Shown here: positions 43,580 to 54,659 of the stretch, one piece after another
Layout: the number at the start of each line of letters is the position of its first letter
Numbering within the stretch: the stretch's first letter is position 1
Assembly (NCBI GenBank): GCA_008477525.1
Contig: SPDT01000005.1
Location: 4,402,001 to 4,466,000 of the forward strand
Length of the DNA: 64,000 bases
DNA from: Hypomyces perniciosus
Taxonomy: Eukaryota; Ascomycota; Sordariomycetes; Hypocreales; Hypocreaceae
Reading direction: 5' to 3'
The notes under the pieces: generated by a model
Databases searched by the model: none
What the model was told of the DNA's origin: nothing
The model's input: only the letters and a program-made list of their open reading frames with translations
Made by a program: the position numbers and the translations under genes

Positions 43580-46282
43580 ATGGTCAAGTTCGCTCTATCG
43601 GCGCTCGTCGCGCTGGGCGGATGCCTCGCATCTGCTGAAGACTTTACCACGCCTCACAAACCCCCGTTGGTGTCGCGTGCTGGCCAGAAGGTCGCCATCC
43701 CCAACTGGGACATCACGACTTCGTCCAATGTCACCAAGGATACCAAGTCGCTCTCCCTGCCCGGCGTCAAGACCAACAAGTGGATACATATCCCGACGTC
43801 GAGATGCACCCTCATGGGCTGCCTGTTGAATGCCGGCCTCTACAAGGACTCGGACCTCTGGTTCTCGGACAACCTCAACCGCTTCAACTGGGGCCAGTTT
43901 ACCGTGCCTTGGCTGTACCGAAACGAGTTTGCCCTCGACCCGGCCAAGGGCAAGCATTATATCCTCCAAACCAACGGCATTGGATCCAAGGCCGACCTCT
44001 TCCTCAACGGCAAGAAGATTGCCGACAAGGCATTCCAAAGCGGAGGCTACGGCGGCCATGCCTACGACATCACTAACCTCGCCCAGAAGGACAATGCCTT
44101 TGTTGTCCAAGTGTACCCGACCGACTACATGTACGACTTTGCCCTCGGCTTCGTCGACTGGAACCCTTACCCTGCTGACAATGGCACCGGTGTCTGGCGT
44201 AACATCACCATCAAGCAGACCGGTGCCGTCTCTCTGGGTTCCGTGGGCGTCTCAGTCGACATTGATGGCCCTATCCAGTCGAGCCCTGCTTCGGTTACCA
44301 TCCGTGCCAAGGCCCAGAACCTCGAGGATCGCTCGATCGAGGTCCTTGCTGATGCCGTCATCACAGGGAATAGCCCCGCCGACGTAACTCTCGCCAAGCA
44401 GACCGTGAAGCTGGGACCTCACGAGACCAAAGTCGTCCTGATCAAGGCGACTATCAAGACGCCTAAGATCTGGTGGCCCAAGCAGTGGGGTGAGCAGCCC
44501 TTGTACAAGGCCAAGCTCACCCTCTCAGTCAACAACCAGCTTTCCGACACTGCCGAGACCAACTTTGGCGTTCGCAAGGTCTCCTCTCAGCTCAACAAGC
44601 ACAACGATACCCAGTTCTACGTCAATGGCTACCCCTTCCACGTTGTTGGTGGTGGCTACAGTGCGGACATGTTCCTACGATGGGACGCCGACCGCTTCAC
44701 CAAGCTTGCTCACTACATGCTTGACATGAATCAGAACACCATCCGTCTCGAAGGAAAGATGGAGCATCCCGAGCTCTACGATATCTGCGACGAGGCAGGC
44801 CTGATGGTCTTGGCTGGCTGGGAGTGCTGCGACAAGTGGGAGGCTTGGGAGTACAACCACGAGCTGAGCATCGACCCGCCCCCGGTCTGGGATGAGAACG
44901 ACTACCAGACTGCCAATGCTAGCATGATCCATGAGGCCGAGATGATCCAGCCGCATCCCAGTGCCCTGGGCTTCTTGATTGGCAGTGACTTCTGGCCCAA
45001 TGACAGGGCCACGGCCATGTATGTCAACGCTTTGAAGGATGCCGGCTGGCAGATCCCCATCATTCCCTCCGCATCCAAGCGTGGGCACCCCAAGCAGCTC
45101 GGTCCGTCTGGCATGAAGATGGACGGACCCTACGACTATGTGCCGCCCAACTACTGGTGGGACGTTGACCCTTCTAGCGACCGTCTGGGTGCTGCATTTG
45201 GCTTCGGCTCTGAGCTTGGTGCCGGTGTTGGAACCCCCGAGGTTGATGGTTTGAAGAAGTTCCTCACACCAAAGGAAATGGAGGACCTATGGACAAAGCC
45301 CGACAAAGGACACTTTCACATGTCGACCAATGTGTCGTCCTTCTACACCCGATCCATTTACAACAAGGCTCTCTTCAATCGCTTTGGTGCCCCCAAGAGC
45401 TTGGATGACTACATCCTCAAGGCCCAGCTTATGGACTACGAAACGATCAAGGCCCAATATGAGGCCTATGGCGCGCATATGAACGCTGATCGCCCTGCTA
45501 CTGGTCTCATCTACTGGATGGTTAACAACGCCTGGCCGAGCTTGCACTGGAACCAGCTTGACCACTACTTCAGCCCTGCTGCCGCTTACTACGGCACCAA
45601 AGTCGGCTCACGAATCGAGCACATTTCCTACAACTATGTGAAGAAGGAGATCTGGGTCCACAACCGTTCCCTGAAGGAGCAGGGTCTTCGTAATGTCACC
45701 ATCGATTTTATCGATATTAATGGCAAGTCCCTAGGATCGCGGGCCATGAACATCACCACCAAGCCCCTCACTACCTTCAAGATCTCTGATGTTTCCGATA
45801 TCGTCAGCAAGATCTCCGATGTTGGCTTTCTTCGCCTGATTCTCGGTAACCCCTTCACCAACCAAACCTATAGCCGCAATACCTACTACCTAACTAAGGA
45901 AGTCGATAAGCTCGACTGGGACAACTCGACTTGGTACCACACACCTATCACCAAATTCGTCGACTTCAACGCTCTCAACCGTGTGAAGCCAGCCAAGGTC
46001 AATGCGAAGCTCATGCACCATCCTCCTCCGGGTCCATTGCCTCCTAACACACGGGCAAAGGGCTTCATTTTGGAGAACTTGTCCGACGTGCCGGCCGTTT
46101 TCCTTCGCCTAAACGTGTTGACTTTGTACGGCAGAGAGGCTATGGACTCATACCTCTTCGACGATGCCTATTTCACTCTGTGGCCGAAAGAGAGACTGGA
46201 GCTTCGAGAAATCAGATGGGAAGGCCCACGGGCTTTAATTCGGGGTAGCGGATTGAATGCTGCGTTTGCACTTGCAGAATAG
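43580..46282 (+). CDS. Secreted GH2 exo-beta-D-glucosaminidase
   Basis: Single exon, 900 aa. Signal peptide at residues 1-19 (MVKFALSALVALGGCLASA). Family GH2 fold in order: sugar-binding domain (LYKDSDLWFSDN, FTVPWLYRNEF, GIGSKADLFLNGK), immunoglobulin-like domains, TIM barrel and C-terminal beta domains. Exo-beta-D-glucosaminidases differ from other GH2 enzymes in using an Asp as acid in a GSDFWP motif; here it is D470 (LIGSDFWPND), with the nucleophile E545 in GFGSELGAG. The family removes glucosamine from the non-reducing end of chitosan and chitooligosaccharides (compare CsxA of Amycolatopsis and Gls93 of Trichoderma). WEAWEYNHELS and NYWWDVDP are family-specific. A role in turnover of the organism's own or another fungus's deacetylated chitin is likely. 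It converges on the MFS gene at 46570 (287 bp between stops). Confidence 0.93.
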   Translation: MVKFALSALVALGGCLASAEDFTTPHKPPLVSRAGQKVAIPNWDITTSSNVTKDTKSLSLPGVKTNKWIHIPTSRCTLMGCLLNAGLYKDSDLWFSDNLNRFNWGQFTVPWLYRNEFALDPAKGKHYILQTNGIGSKADLFLNGKKIADKAFQSGGYGGHAYDITNLAQKDNAFVVQVYPTDYMYDFALGFVDWNPYPADNGTGVWRNITIKQTGAVSLGSVGVSVDIDGPIQSSPASVTIRAKAQNLEDRSIEVLADAVITGNSPADVTLAKQTVKLGPHETKVVLIKATIKTPKIWWPKQWGEQPLYKAKLTLSVNNQLSDTAETNFGVRKVSSQLNKHNDTQFYVNGYPFHVVGGGYSADMFLRWDADRFTKLAHYMLDMNQNTIRLEGKMEHPELYDICDEAGLMVLAGWECCDKWEAWEYNHELSIDPPPVWDENDYQTANASMIHEAEMIQPHPSALGFLIGSDFWPNDRATAMYVNALKDAGWQIPIIPSASKRGHPKQLGPSGMKMDGPYDYVPPNYWWDVDPSSDRLGAAFGFGSELGAGVGTPEVDGLKKFLTPKEMEDLWTKPDKGHFHMSTNVSSFYTRSIYNKALFNRFGAPKSLDDYILKAQLMDYETIKAQYEAYGAHMNADRPATGLIYWMVNNAWPSLHWNQLDHYFSPAAAYYGTKVGSRIEHISYNYVKKEIWVHNRSLKEQGLRNVTIDFIDINGKSLGSRAMNITTKPLTTFKISDVSDIVSKISDVGFLRLILGNPFTNQTYSRNTYYLTKEVDKLDWDNSTWYHTPITKFVDFNALNRVKPAKVNAKLMHHPPPGPLPPNTRAKGFILENLSDVPAVFLRLNVLTLYGREAMDSYLFDDAYFTLWPKERLELREIRWEGPRALIRGSGLNAAFALAE

Positions 46283-46569
46283 TGTATCCGTAAAAAGCGA
46301 CGTTCATTTCCGAATACCTGTAAATGTGTAAATTATTAGCTATTTGAGGAATTAACCGTGATAATACGAGTTATTTGTGGTGACATATGCTTTACAATCC
46401 CTGCTTTAATATCGTCCTTACTTGTGGTGTTGTAATCTATTTGCATCTGATATTTGGCACAAGCTGTCGCTGCTCGAAGGTTCGATCTCGTCACGCTCAT
46501 CTCATCATTTGTTGATAATTTTCATAATATCCCAGATTCAAGGCGTAGTTGTTCGATACAATTACAAAC

Positions 46570-48261
46570 TCATACAAGATATCTAAATCCCTTTCTCGTC
46601 CTCAATGCTTCATCTGCACTGCCCATCATCTCAGCCTGTGCAGTCTGTTGAGCAACATCCGGACGAGCTTCCCAAGCCACCTCTCCTTGCTCCAGCTTCT
46701 TGTTCAGATTCTGCAGAATAAGCTTGAACGCATAACTGCCCACAATCGAGACGCCAAACATGGACAGCACGATACCGTAACTCTTGCGAAAGCCATTTTC
46801 TTTCAAGTCCCACACGTATGAACCCGCAACGTTGCCCAGTTGGCTGAATGCATTGACCAGAGCAATGACAACTGCGCGCTTCGCAGGTGGACGGGGAAAT
46901 GAGGAGCTGATCCATGAATAAAAGACAATGAAGCCCGCGTAGGAACCGGCTTGGAGGAATAGGGCGACATAGCGGGCTGCGACATTGAGCGTCGCCATAC
47001 TGATGACGAAACCGACGATTCCCATAATAATTGGAGCCGTGATATGCCAAAACTGGAGCAAGGCAGTTAGTTTATTTAAGTTTGAATCAGTCAACGAGGT
47101 AAGAAGAGAGAGGAAAAAACTAACCTTTTCCTGCGTCCGATCAGCATTCCAGGAAACGGCAAGAGAGATAAAACACGCAAACACCCAGGGTGGTGAACTC
47201 ATGAGTAACGTGGGAACGTAAGGAAACCCGAGAGTGCCCGTAAGTGTTGGCTGTAATACTGTTAGTACAAATCCCAACCCAGGTAAACATTCATTCATTC
47301 TGAGCGAGAGAGAGATAGTACTCACGAAGAAGGCATTAAATGACAGGCCGACGACGTAGGCCGTCAGTGTGAACATCATCAAGTAAACCTTGACATCCTT
47401 CAAGGCCATGATCAGACCATCAAAGACGCCTTGTTCGACAGAATCAGTATCCGCCTCGCCAACATCTTCCACCATGCGTAGCTGTGCAACTTGTCTCTCC
47501 TCTTCTGTAAAACCGCGCGCATTGTGCGGCAGATCAGGCAGAATAAAAGCTGCGAAGATGGCAACAGCCATAGTAATGGCACCCTCAATGTAGAAGAGCC
47601 ATCGCCAGGCTGCATAGCCCATAACGCCCTGCATGTTGGACAAGACACCCGCTGCAACGAGTGATGAGAAAGCATTGGAGATGAGAATGCCGCAGAACAA
47701 GAGAGCATTCCGGGTCGTCAGCTCCCTGCGCGTGTACCACTTGGACAGGATAAGCAGCGCGCCGGGCAGAAACGCAGCCTCCACGAAGCCCAGGAAAAAC
47801 CGAATCACCACCATGCCTGCAAAGTCCTTTGCCGCCCCAGAAAGTGTCGATATAAGACCCCAGAGCAGCATCGCACACGAGATATACAGCGACGGCCGCT
47901 GAATGCGGTTGATGAACATGTTGGACGGCACCTGCATGAGAATGTAGCCAACATACAGGATACTGAGGCATGTCGCGTACTGCGTATCATCGAGCTTCAG
48001 ATCCGCCTGTAGGCCCTTCAGACGGGCAGCACCGATGTTGTTGCGGTCGAGATAGTTCATGATGTAGATGAGGATGAAAAAGCTGCATCGCATGTCGAGC
48101 TTGCGCTTGAGCTGCTTCTCAACGACCGCTCGGCGGGCCGGATCCATCTGAAGATGAGGCTTTCCCTGCTCCTCGGACGTGACATGCTCAAGATTTTCGA
48201 TTCTTTCTTTCCCGGCGTCGATGGCCGCACCACCAGCAGCTCCTGAGATGTCGTCGGTCAT
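46570..48261 (-). CDS. MFS anion:cation symporter (TNA1/DAL5-like)
   Basis: Three exons on the minus strand: 47326-48261, 47125-47250, 46570-47052; predicted 514 aa. The two introns (75 and 72 nt; donors GTGAGT and GTTAGT) are multiples of three and contain no in-frame stop, so unspliced RNA would encode a 563-aa protein; splicing is inferred because removal joins LSFNAFF to PTLTGTLGF and NADRTQEK to FWHITAP, as in the family. First-helix signature SFFILIYIMNYLDRNNIGAA, then YILMQVPSNMFI, RFFLGFVEAAFLPGALLILS and a basic central loop. Most similar in pattern to nicotinate/pantothenate/carboxylate permeases. A TATTTAA element lies about 100 bp upstream of the start. Plasma membrane by family; substrate unknown. 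Confidence 0.9.
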   Translation of the reverse strand: MTDDISGAAGGAAIDAGKERIENLEHVTSEEQGKPHLQMDPARRAVVEKQLKRKLDMRCSFFILIYIMNYLDRNNIGAARLKGLQADLKLDDTQYATCLSILYVGYILMQVPSNMFINRIQRPSLYISCAMLLWGLISTLSGAAKDFAGMVVIRFFLGFVEAAFLPGALLILSKWYTRRELTTRNALLFCGILISNAFSSLVAAGVLSNMQGVMGYAAWRWLFYIEGAITMAVAIFAAFILPDLPHNARGFTEEERQVAQLRMVEDVGEADTDSVEQGVFDGLIMALKDVKVYLMMFTLTAYVVGLSFNAFFVSTISLSLRMNECLPGLGFVLTVLQPTLTGTLGFPYVPTLLMSSPPWVFACFISLAVSWNADRTQEKVSFFLSLLTSLTDSNLNKLTALLQFWHITAPIIMGIVGFVISMATLNVAARYVALFLQAGSYAGFIVFYSWISSSFPRPPAKRAVVIALVNAFSQLGNVAGSYVWDLKENGFRKSYGIVLSMFGVSIVGSYAFKLILQNLNKKLEQGEVAWEARPDVAQQTAQAEMMGSADEALRTRKGFRYLV

Positions 48262-50697
48262 TTTGGAGTTTCAATGTCTATGTCCACCTAGTCTGTCCAA
48301 AGCAGGCAGAGCAAAGGATGGCTCTGTACGAATAATGATTCGATGTGCGAAGTACACAGCTTAAATACGTTTCTATAGAGTAATATGGAGTAGTACTGCT
48401 CATCAGTGTTGCATTTATCCCCACTAATAGTCCACCTCGCCCCAGAACCCCACGACAAGGATAAGCGTGGTTGTGTGGGGTAATGGGGGAGCTCATGTGT
48501 CTTGGATTGAAGATTAGTATCCGATCACTGGCAAAGTGAATACGAGTAGATTCACAAATTCTGGTGACTACCATGGGGTTTTGGCTACGGAGACTTCCAT
48601 TCTCATCCTCTCAACTCTCGACGACTTCCAGCGGACGTTCCACCTACGGAGACTTTCCCCCGAGGGGGAAACAAACCGAGAACGGGTAGGCGAGTCGCCA
48701 CTTCGGCCGTATATTCTCAGACCGAAGTTCATGTGGGCTGTTTTCCTCTCCACACCTGTTTTGTTTGCAGATCCTTCGTCGAACTCGCTTCACCAATGGT
48801 TCTAAGCCGGGGAATCCTACAAAACAAGACTCCGCATTAGATATTATACATAAATTGTTCCCCAGACCCCGGAATCTCTTTTACCCCTCATCTTCACTAG
48901 GTACTTATCGAACTCGTAGTGTAGCTTAACCGCTGTATGCTTACTTCACAGAGCCAAGCCGTCTTCTTAGTCCAAAAGCTCAGCGGTATTTCCCCAGCCA
49001 AGGCGGCACTTTGGCTTAGAACATGAGGCTTGTGCGCACTTATTATTGGATATTTTCCCGGGGAGGGCTTCCGAAGGAGATGACCCCCACGAAGGAATGA
49101 AGGTGGTGCGCCATTTTGATGGAGGAACAAATCTTGGGGCGTCATTTCTCCTATATTTCCCCGATACCGAGGCAAGGAGGCGTCACTCGTAATTCCCAAC
49201 GTTTGCTAGATCATAATACTATACGAAGCACTCGTAGGCCTAGAAGGAAAATTCCGTTTTATCAAGCAACGGAAAGAAGCTTTATGACTAGCAATGTGCT
49301 CTGAAACAAATATGCTAAAATAAACAGTGTGAGCCGACCTCTTGGACGCGTCAGGCCTGATTTTTGACCGTAATTGTTATGCCAACTTCTTTCCAGTCAT
49401 ATGCTCGTGTCGGAACCCATTTCAGACTTAAAGCCTTCTCATCACTCCGAAAACCGGCTGAATTTCGAAGCCATCGTCACCTGAACCTCTAGCCTCGCAC
49501 ACAGCTCAGCATCTATCGATCGAGACGCGCGCCAAGTGCTGATGCGCGCCGACTGCCATCGTTAGGTGGCAGGATTTGCGCCTCACCACCACATTGAGCG
49601 GGGCCTGTGTGCGTTTGAACAATAAGATCAATTCACGGACACCAGATCTCCTGTATATATTACAGATCGGGTAGCTTGATGAACCAACACGCGGTATGGT
49701 GTGCTCCCAGCGATTGACTATCCCGTGCAACTAGGACTTGAGATAAATATCTGTGGATTCCATATGGCACTCAGGTGGTCGGATTCGGGACCATGACGAC
49801 AAAGGACAAGAATCGCGATTCTTTCTACGCAAATATACCTAGTTTTACGATCACATTTGCTTCTCTTCCTACTTTGAGCAAAAAAGCCCGAACACCGCCA
49901 ATTTTCGGAGTTCAATCTTACATGTTACTCACCGAAATAGAATTGATATCGTCCACATCTGAAGAAACATGCGACGTCTGGAACAGTCAGAACATTGCGA
50001 GATGTAAAGGGCAGGCTCCGATCTGGGAGCTAATTTGTTTATTTCCCGTGTCCATGGATTCGAGCCCCAGCGGAGACCGAAACATAGAGACCAAACCACT
50101 GAAAGAGGTGGAGGCGACGACCCTTGAGAAGATAGGTCTGTGAACCATGTTCATTCAGGGACAGTCATAAGACACCTGCTAATCAGTTCTCGAACAGAGG
50201 TCAATCGCTGGAAGCGCTTCCGGACATTGAGTGACCACATCGGGAACACCCTTCAGAAACATATCAGGCGCACCGGAAGACGTCTTGGTCCCGACAAGTA
50301 AACTTCAAAAATCTCAAACGCAGAACATGGGAGGACCTCCTGTTCAGTTTCCAACTCCGCTACCCGGCTATCATATGCAAACACCAAATCACCAATGTCG
50401 AGTCCACGGACGCCGACAATTAAAAGCCAGGTCCCAAAGCATCACGATCGTCCGAGACACAAATTGTGCACCACCAAATATGTTTTTCAATGCCAGCAAT
50501 CTCATTTTAATGAGGCCTTTCGAAGAGACAGACTCTCCATCGCCAGTTATGCGCTCTCACAATTTGTGGAACTTTGGTCATGTCATTGAGGCTCTTTATA
50601 TGTGCACATGCCGTCGCTGATAGCATAGAAGAGCCATATTATGAGCCAGTCCGGATTGTTTCGATTTGGCCATACCTCCACTTACCCCAAAGTTGTG
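48262..50697. other. 2.4-kb region with weak coding traces at its right end
   Basis: 48262-49770 shows nothing supportable beyond the promoter of the MFS gene. Between about 49790 and 50640 there are frames of 120-130 codons (49793-50143 and 50231-50620) with partly protein-like composition, interrupted by stops and frame changes. They may be the decayed 5' part of the ankyrin gene that follows, but I could not recognise a domain. Confidence 0.4.
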
Positions 50698-51919
50698 ACC
50701 ATACTTCTTGAGTGATTGAGAAAAATTGATGATGAGATAGAACTCAGAACCGTTGAGTTACGTGACCTAGAGTCACTCAAAATCGCGAAAATCGCGATGG
50801 AGAGTGTGGAACAATTTGTCACAGCCAAACGAGACTCTAAGAGGCTGTATCATGCCCAAGGTCGTCCATAGAAAGCATTAAAGCGTTTGTGAAAATCCCA
50901 GAAATTCGGACCATGGCAAAAATACATCTTCCCCAAAAGTGTCAATGAGATGCACCTCGAGGTCATAGCCCCGAAAGAGAATATCGGCGGTGCTAAAGAT
51001 AGGGGGCATCGCTTGGAAGCAAAGGATATCTAAAGATGGACCCCTTCACCACGCTACGGCCGTAGGATCTGGGAAGTCTGTATGCTTAGGAAAGAAAGCG
51101 GATCCAAACGCTCAAGATTTCCATCAACGGACGCCGTTGCATACATGTTTGCGGAAAGACGAGGGAAGCCAAGTCATAACAAAACTCATAAACAAACATG
51201 CACCTTTGAACACACACGACGGAAACAGAGCGACGCCTCTGCATCATGCCGCGAAGAATGGCGATTTGGATACATTGGAGGCATTACTAGAAGAACATAA
51301 GTATTACAACAGTGTCTCCACGCAGCAACTGTTGGCCCACGATGGCAGAACGCCTATTCACCGGGCAGCAATCGCGGGAGAAATAGCCGTAGCAGAGATC
51401 CTGCTAGTCAACGATGTGACTAAATACCTGGGACGTCATGTTGAATTGAAAGATGACGAAGGCTGGACGCCATTTCACTTGGCTGCACTTTACGACAAAC
51501 ATCGCTTCCTAACGTTCCTCCTTGACGATGTTTGGGCTGACATAGCATTACAGGCCAAAGAAGGTCGAACTGTACTCCACCTAGCAGTAAGGTTTTCCAG
51601 GTATCTTGCTACAAAAGTGCTTGCTCAGAGAAAGGCATCATTCAGTATGCTGAAGACCGCAAAATCCCTTTTTATTAGCCGACTTCTTGACGGTGTTGGC
51701 CCTAGACTGCTTTACCGTGGCTCGAAAGCCGGCACCAACAGTGAAGCTGCGCGTAGCCGCAGAAGCATATCTGAACGAAATGCCCTTTCGAATCGGTCAA
51801 GAATCTCAACTGCGAGACCCTTGTCGCTTATGGATATTGCCAAGCAAACTGCAAATGGCCACGGAGGGAGGCATTTATCAGCTGCCACAATGGTAGGTAT
51901 ATGTGCGTTAGGTAATTAA
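50698..51919 (+). pseudogene. Ankyrin-repeat protein pseudogene
   Basis: From about 51030 to 51640 a continuous frame encodes four to five ankyrin repeats: RTPLHTCLRKDEGSQVITKL, ATPLHHAAKNGDLDTLEALL, RTPIHRAAIAGEIAVAEILL, WTPFHLAALYDKHRFLTFLL and RTVLHLAVRFSRYLATKVL. No in-frame ATG precedes them. Upstream, another frame (50698-51033) reads as helical protein (IDDEIELRTVELRDLESLKI) but carries stops at TGA 50713, TAG 50869, TGA 50890 and TAA 51031, all in one phase. A frameshift near 51000-51030 separates the two frames. All four stops could arise from CGA or CAG/CAA by C-to-T change. The end, after the repeats, is a basic Ser/Arg-rich tail. It probably derives from a larger ankyrin or NLR-type gene, but no NACHT or effector domain was recognised. 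Confidence 0.7.
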
Positions 51920-52620
51920 ATGTCTAGGCTACTATAGATATAGCAAATATCAGTCTTTTTTGAATTCTAGTCAGATATTCTGAGCAACCTTCATTATTGT
52001 TTGTCGAGCAATGTCAAGTTAAAGCCAAGGTGGGGGTCACGCAACCTGTGGCTTAACGTGTCTAAATCGCTAAATCGACAATTGGAACTTATCGAGAATC
52101 TGCTTTTTTTCTTTAAGCTGAAGCCGAATATACTATTAATGCTCAGCCACGGGAAAGGATGAGCACATATATTCGTACGTCAATACGACCCAATCTCATA
52201 GTTTCGTGTGTACGGGGTGGGGTGTAGGACCCATACTCCGTATACTATACTATGCATCATCAATATAGGTTCTAAGCTATAGAGTATCTAGGTAATAGAT
52301 AATAGTACATATCTTCGGGGATCAACTTGTTTGAAGATAGTTTCCCCAACATCGGACTAATGTCCGGTCAAAGACCCCCTAATGTCAGCTCCCTTGCACC
52401 CCCAATTACCCCATTTATCCGATTCGAGTGCAAAACAACAATTGGGCATTATTACATCGGACAATAAATCGGACTGATGATGACATGCCCGCCTGGAGGT
52501 ATACTTGGTAGAAAATACAGGCCTTCCCCTCATCTAGGCGCGTTCAATTGTAAATAATAATCATCGTGACAAATCTGTGCTGCATAGTCCGTTTTGTTGC
52601 ATCCGTTGAAGAGACCAAAA
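51920..52620. other. Intergenic region upstream of the D-galactonate dehydratase gene
   Basis: About 700 bp, AT-rich, with a CATACTCCGTATACTATAC word near 52232. No gene supported. Confidence 0.55.
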
Positions 52621-53977
52621 ATGGGGAAAATTGCAAAGATTGAATACTTCAGAGTGCCGCCTCGGTGGCTCTTTGTCAAGATCACAGATGACGCCGGCAA
52701 CACTGGCTGGGGCGAGGCGTCACTCGAGGGCCAGACACAAGCTGTGGAGGGATGTCTAGATGCCTGGATGGAGCAATACACCGGACTCGAGGCAGAGTGA
52801 GTTACAGCTAGCTTTTGCCCTGAAAGCTGCTGCTGCTGCTGCTCTTAATTGAGCTAACCCATGGACACAGCGACATTGAGCATATATGGCAACTCTCCTG
52901 GAGACGGACATTCTACCGAGGCGGGCCGGTCTTCATGAGCGCCCTGGCTGGTCTGGATATTGCCCTCTGGGACCTCAAGGGTACGCATACGCACACGCAT
53001 ACGCATGCGCGTCATAGACTCTCATCACGATACTTACTTTGTTCCCAGCTCGGAAACTTGGCGTGCCCATCTACGAGCTTCTCGGTGGAAAGGTCCGCGA
53101 CAAGCTCAAAGTCTATGCCTGGATCGGCGGCGACAACCCAACCGACATTGAAGCCCAGGCGTGAGTTCTCACCCCCTCCCCTTTGAAAGCTTCACTCACG
53201 ATGTCCTAACCCCGAACCGACAGCCTCGCCCGCAAGGCTCAAGGCTTCACAGCCATCAAGATGAACGCCACTACTGACCTTGGCTGGCTCGACTCACCCT
53301 CCGCCCTGGACTCCTGCATCTCCCGCCTGCAAGCCGTCAAAGCCACCGGCCTGGACGCCGGCATCGATTTCCACGGCCGCCTCCACCGCCCCATGGCCAA
53401 ACAACTCGCCTCACGGCTCGAGCCTTTCTCGCCCATGTTCATCGAAGAGCCTCTCCTGGTCGAACACATCGAGGGCATCCGCCTTCTCTCGCAACAAACC
53501 CGCATCCCCATCGCCCTGGGAGAGCGGCTGCACAGTCGCTGGGACGTGAAGCCGTTCCTCGAGGGCGGATGCTGCGTCGATGTGCTGCAGCCGGACATCT
53601 GTCACGTCGGCGGCATCTCGGAGCTGCGCCGCATCGCAAGCATGGCCGAGACATATGACGTGGCTGTCGCGCCGCACTGTCCCCTGGGACCCATCTCTCT
53701 GGCGGCGAGTATGCACGTCGATGCCGCGACGCCGAACTTTGCCATCCAGGAGATGAGCCTGGGGATTCACTACAACAACATTGGCGGGTATGATTTGCTC
53801 AGCTACATCAAGAACCCGGGAATCTGGGACGTGAAAGACGGCTACGTCGATATGATGAAGGGTCCTGGCTTGGGTATTGAAGTAAACGAGGAGCTCATCC
53901 GGGAGGCAAGCCGCGATGCCGTCCCGTGGGTAAGTCCGGGCTTCACAGGACCAGGGGGTGAACTCCGAGAGTGGTGA
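52621..53977 (+). CDS. dgoD-like: D-galactonate dehydratase (enolase superfamily)
   Basis: Four exons: 52621-52796, 52871-52980, 53049-53160, 53224-53977; predicted 383 aa, the usual length. Converts D-galactonate to 2-keto-3-deoxy-D-galactonate in the cytosol with Mg2+. The capping domain opens with [13 protein letters not shown] and [10 protein letters not shown]. The metal ligands fall at D181 (DFHGR), E207 (IEEP) and E233 (GERL), and the acid/base histidines at H183 and H284 (VAPHCPLGP). These are within one or two residues of the numbering of the E. coli enzyme (Asp183, Glu209, Glu235, His185, His285). Resemblance to bacterial DgoD is strong, unlike the L-galactonate dehydratase of the fungal galacturonate pathway, which suggests an old bacterial origin followed by intron gain. 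Introns hold CTG and CATACG microsatellites. No other De Ley-Doudoroff genes are adjacent. Confidence 0.9.
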
Positions 53978-54659
53978 ATCTCGTTCAAGTACGGAGTAGT
54001 ATTTGAGTCGGGGGATGAGCTCTTGCTACCCGGATGGAGCCGTCTCGTATTCTCTAAGAAAAAAAATTGAAGCAAAGGATTGCCCAGAAAGCCAAGTGAT
54101 TCTGGACCTCATCTATCCCCACATCTGAATGCACGTTGAAGGGGCCTTTAACATTACCATCTGGTTTTATTATCCCAGCTCGTTACCACCACAGAGAGAT
54201 TTGGGGAATTGATACGTTACCTAAACAGGAAATTTTCTGAGAGAGCAAGGGTAACATCCATAAAGCGGATAGAGAGGGAACACATTCCATGTCAATGATA
54301 CATAATTACTAGTACTACTACTACCTCACACTGCCACTGAGGCTTAATGGTCCATGTTAGCATCATCCTCAAATCATAATCAAGACGATAGCCAAGTTTG
54401 GCAACTAAGGAAAGCCTTGTCCAATCAGTCTTGCGACAAATAGCCACTTCGTTTCTCAAGCTCTTGGCATCACAAGTTGTTGCAACATCAGGTGGTGGAA
54501 CAATTCTATTTTATTGCTTTCTTTCTCTCCAAAACTTAATACTACTGCCAATACAAACTTATTTCTCATGGGTCACATTACTATTTTACTCAAAGTGGGG
54601 CGCAGGTGAAAACGCCGCGAACCTTCTGGTTCTCGAATTGTTGCTTCTGTAGTCTTGCA
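53978..54659. other. Intergenic region between convergent genes
   Basis: About 680 bp; contains GTACGGAGTAGTATT just after the dehydratase stop codon. No gene supported. Confidence 0.55.

Noticed and set aside
43595..44387. Long alternative frames on both strands within the GH2 gene
   Set aside because: Shadows of the strongly codon-biased glucosaminidase exon; no homology or start context.
52981..53015. CATACG/CACACG repeat as a regulatory element
   Set aside because: It lies inside the second intron of the D-galactonate dehydratase gene and looks like an ordinary intronic microsatellite.
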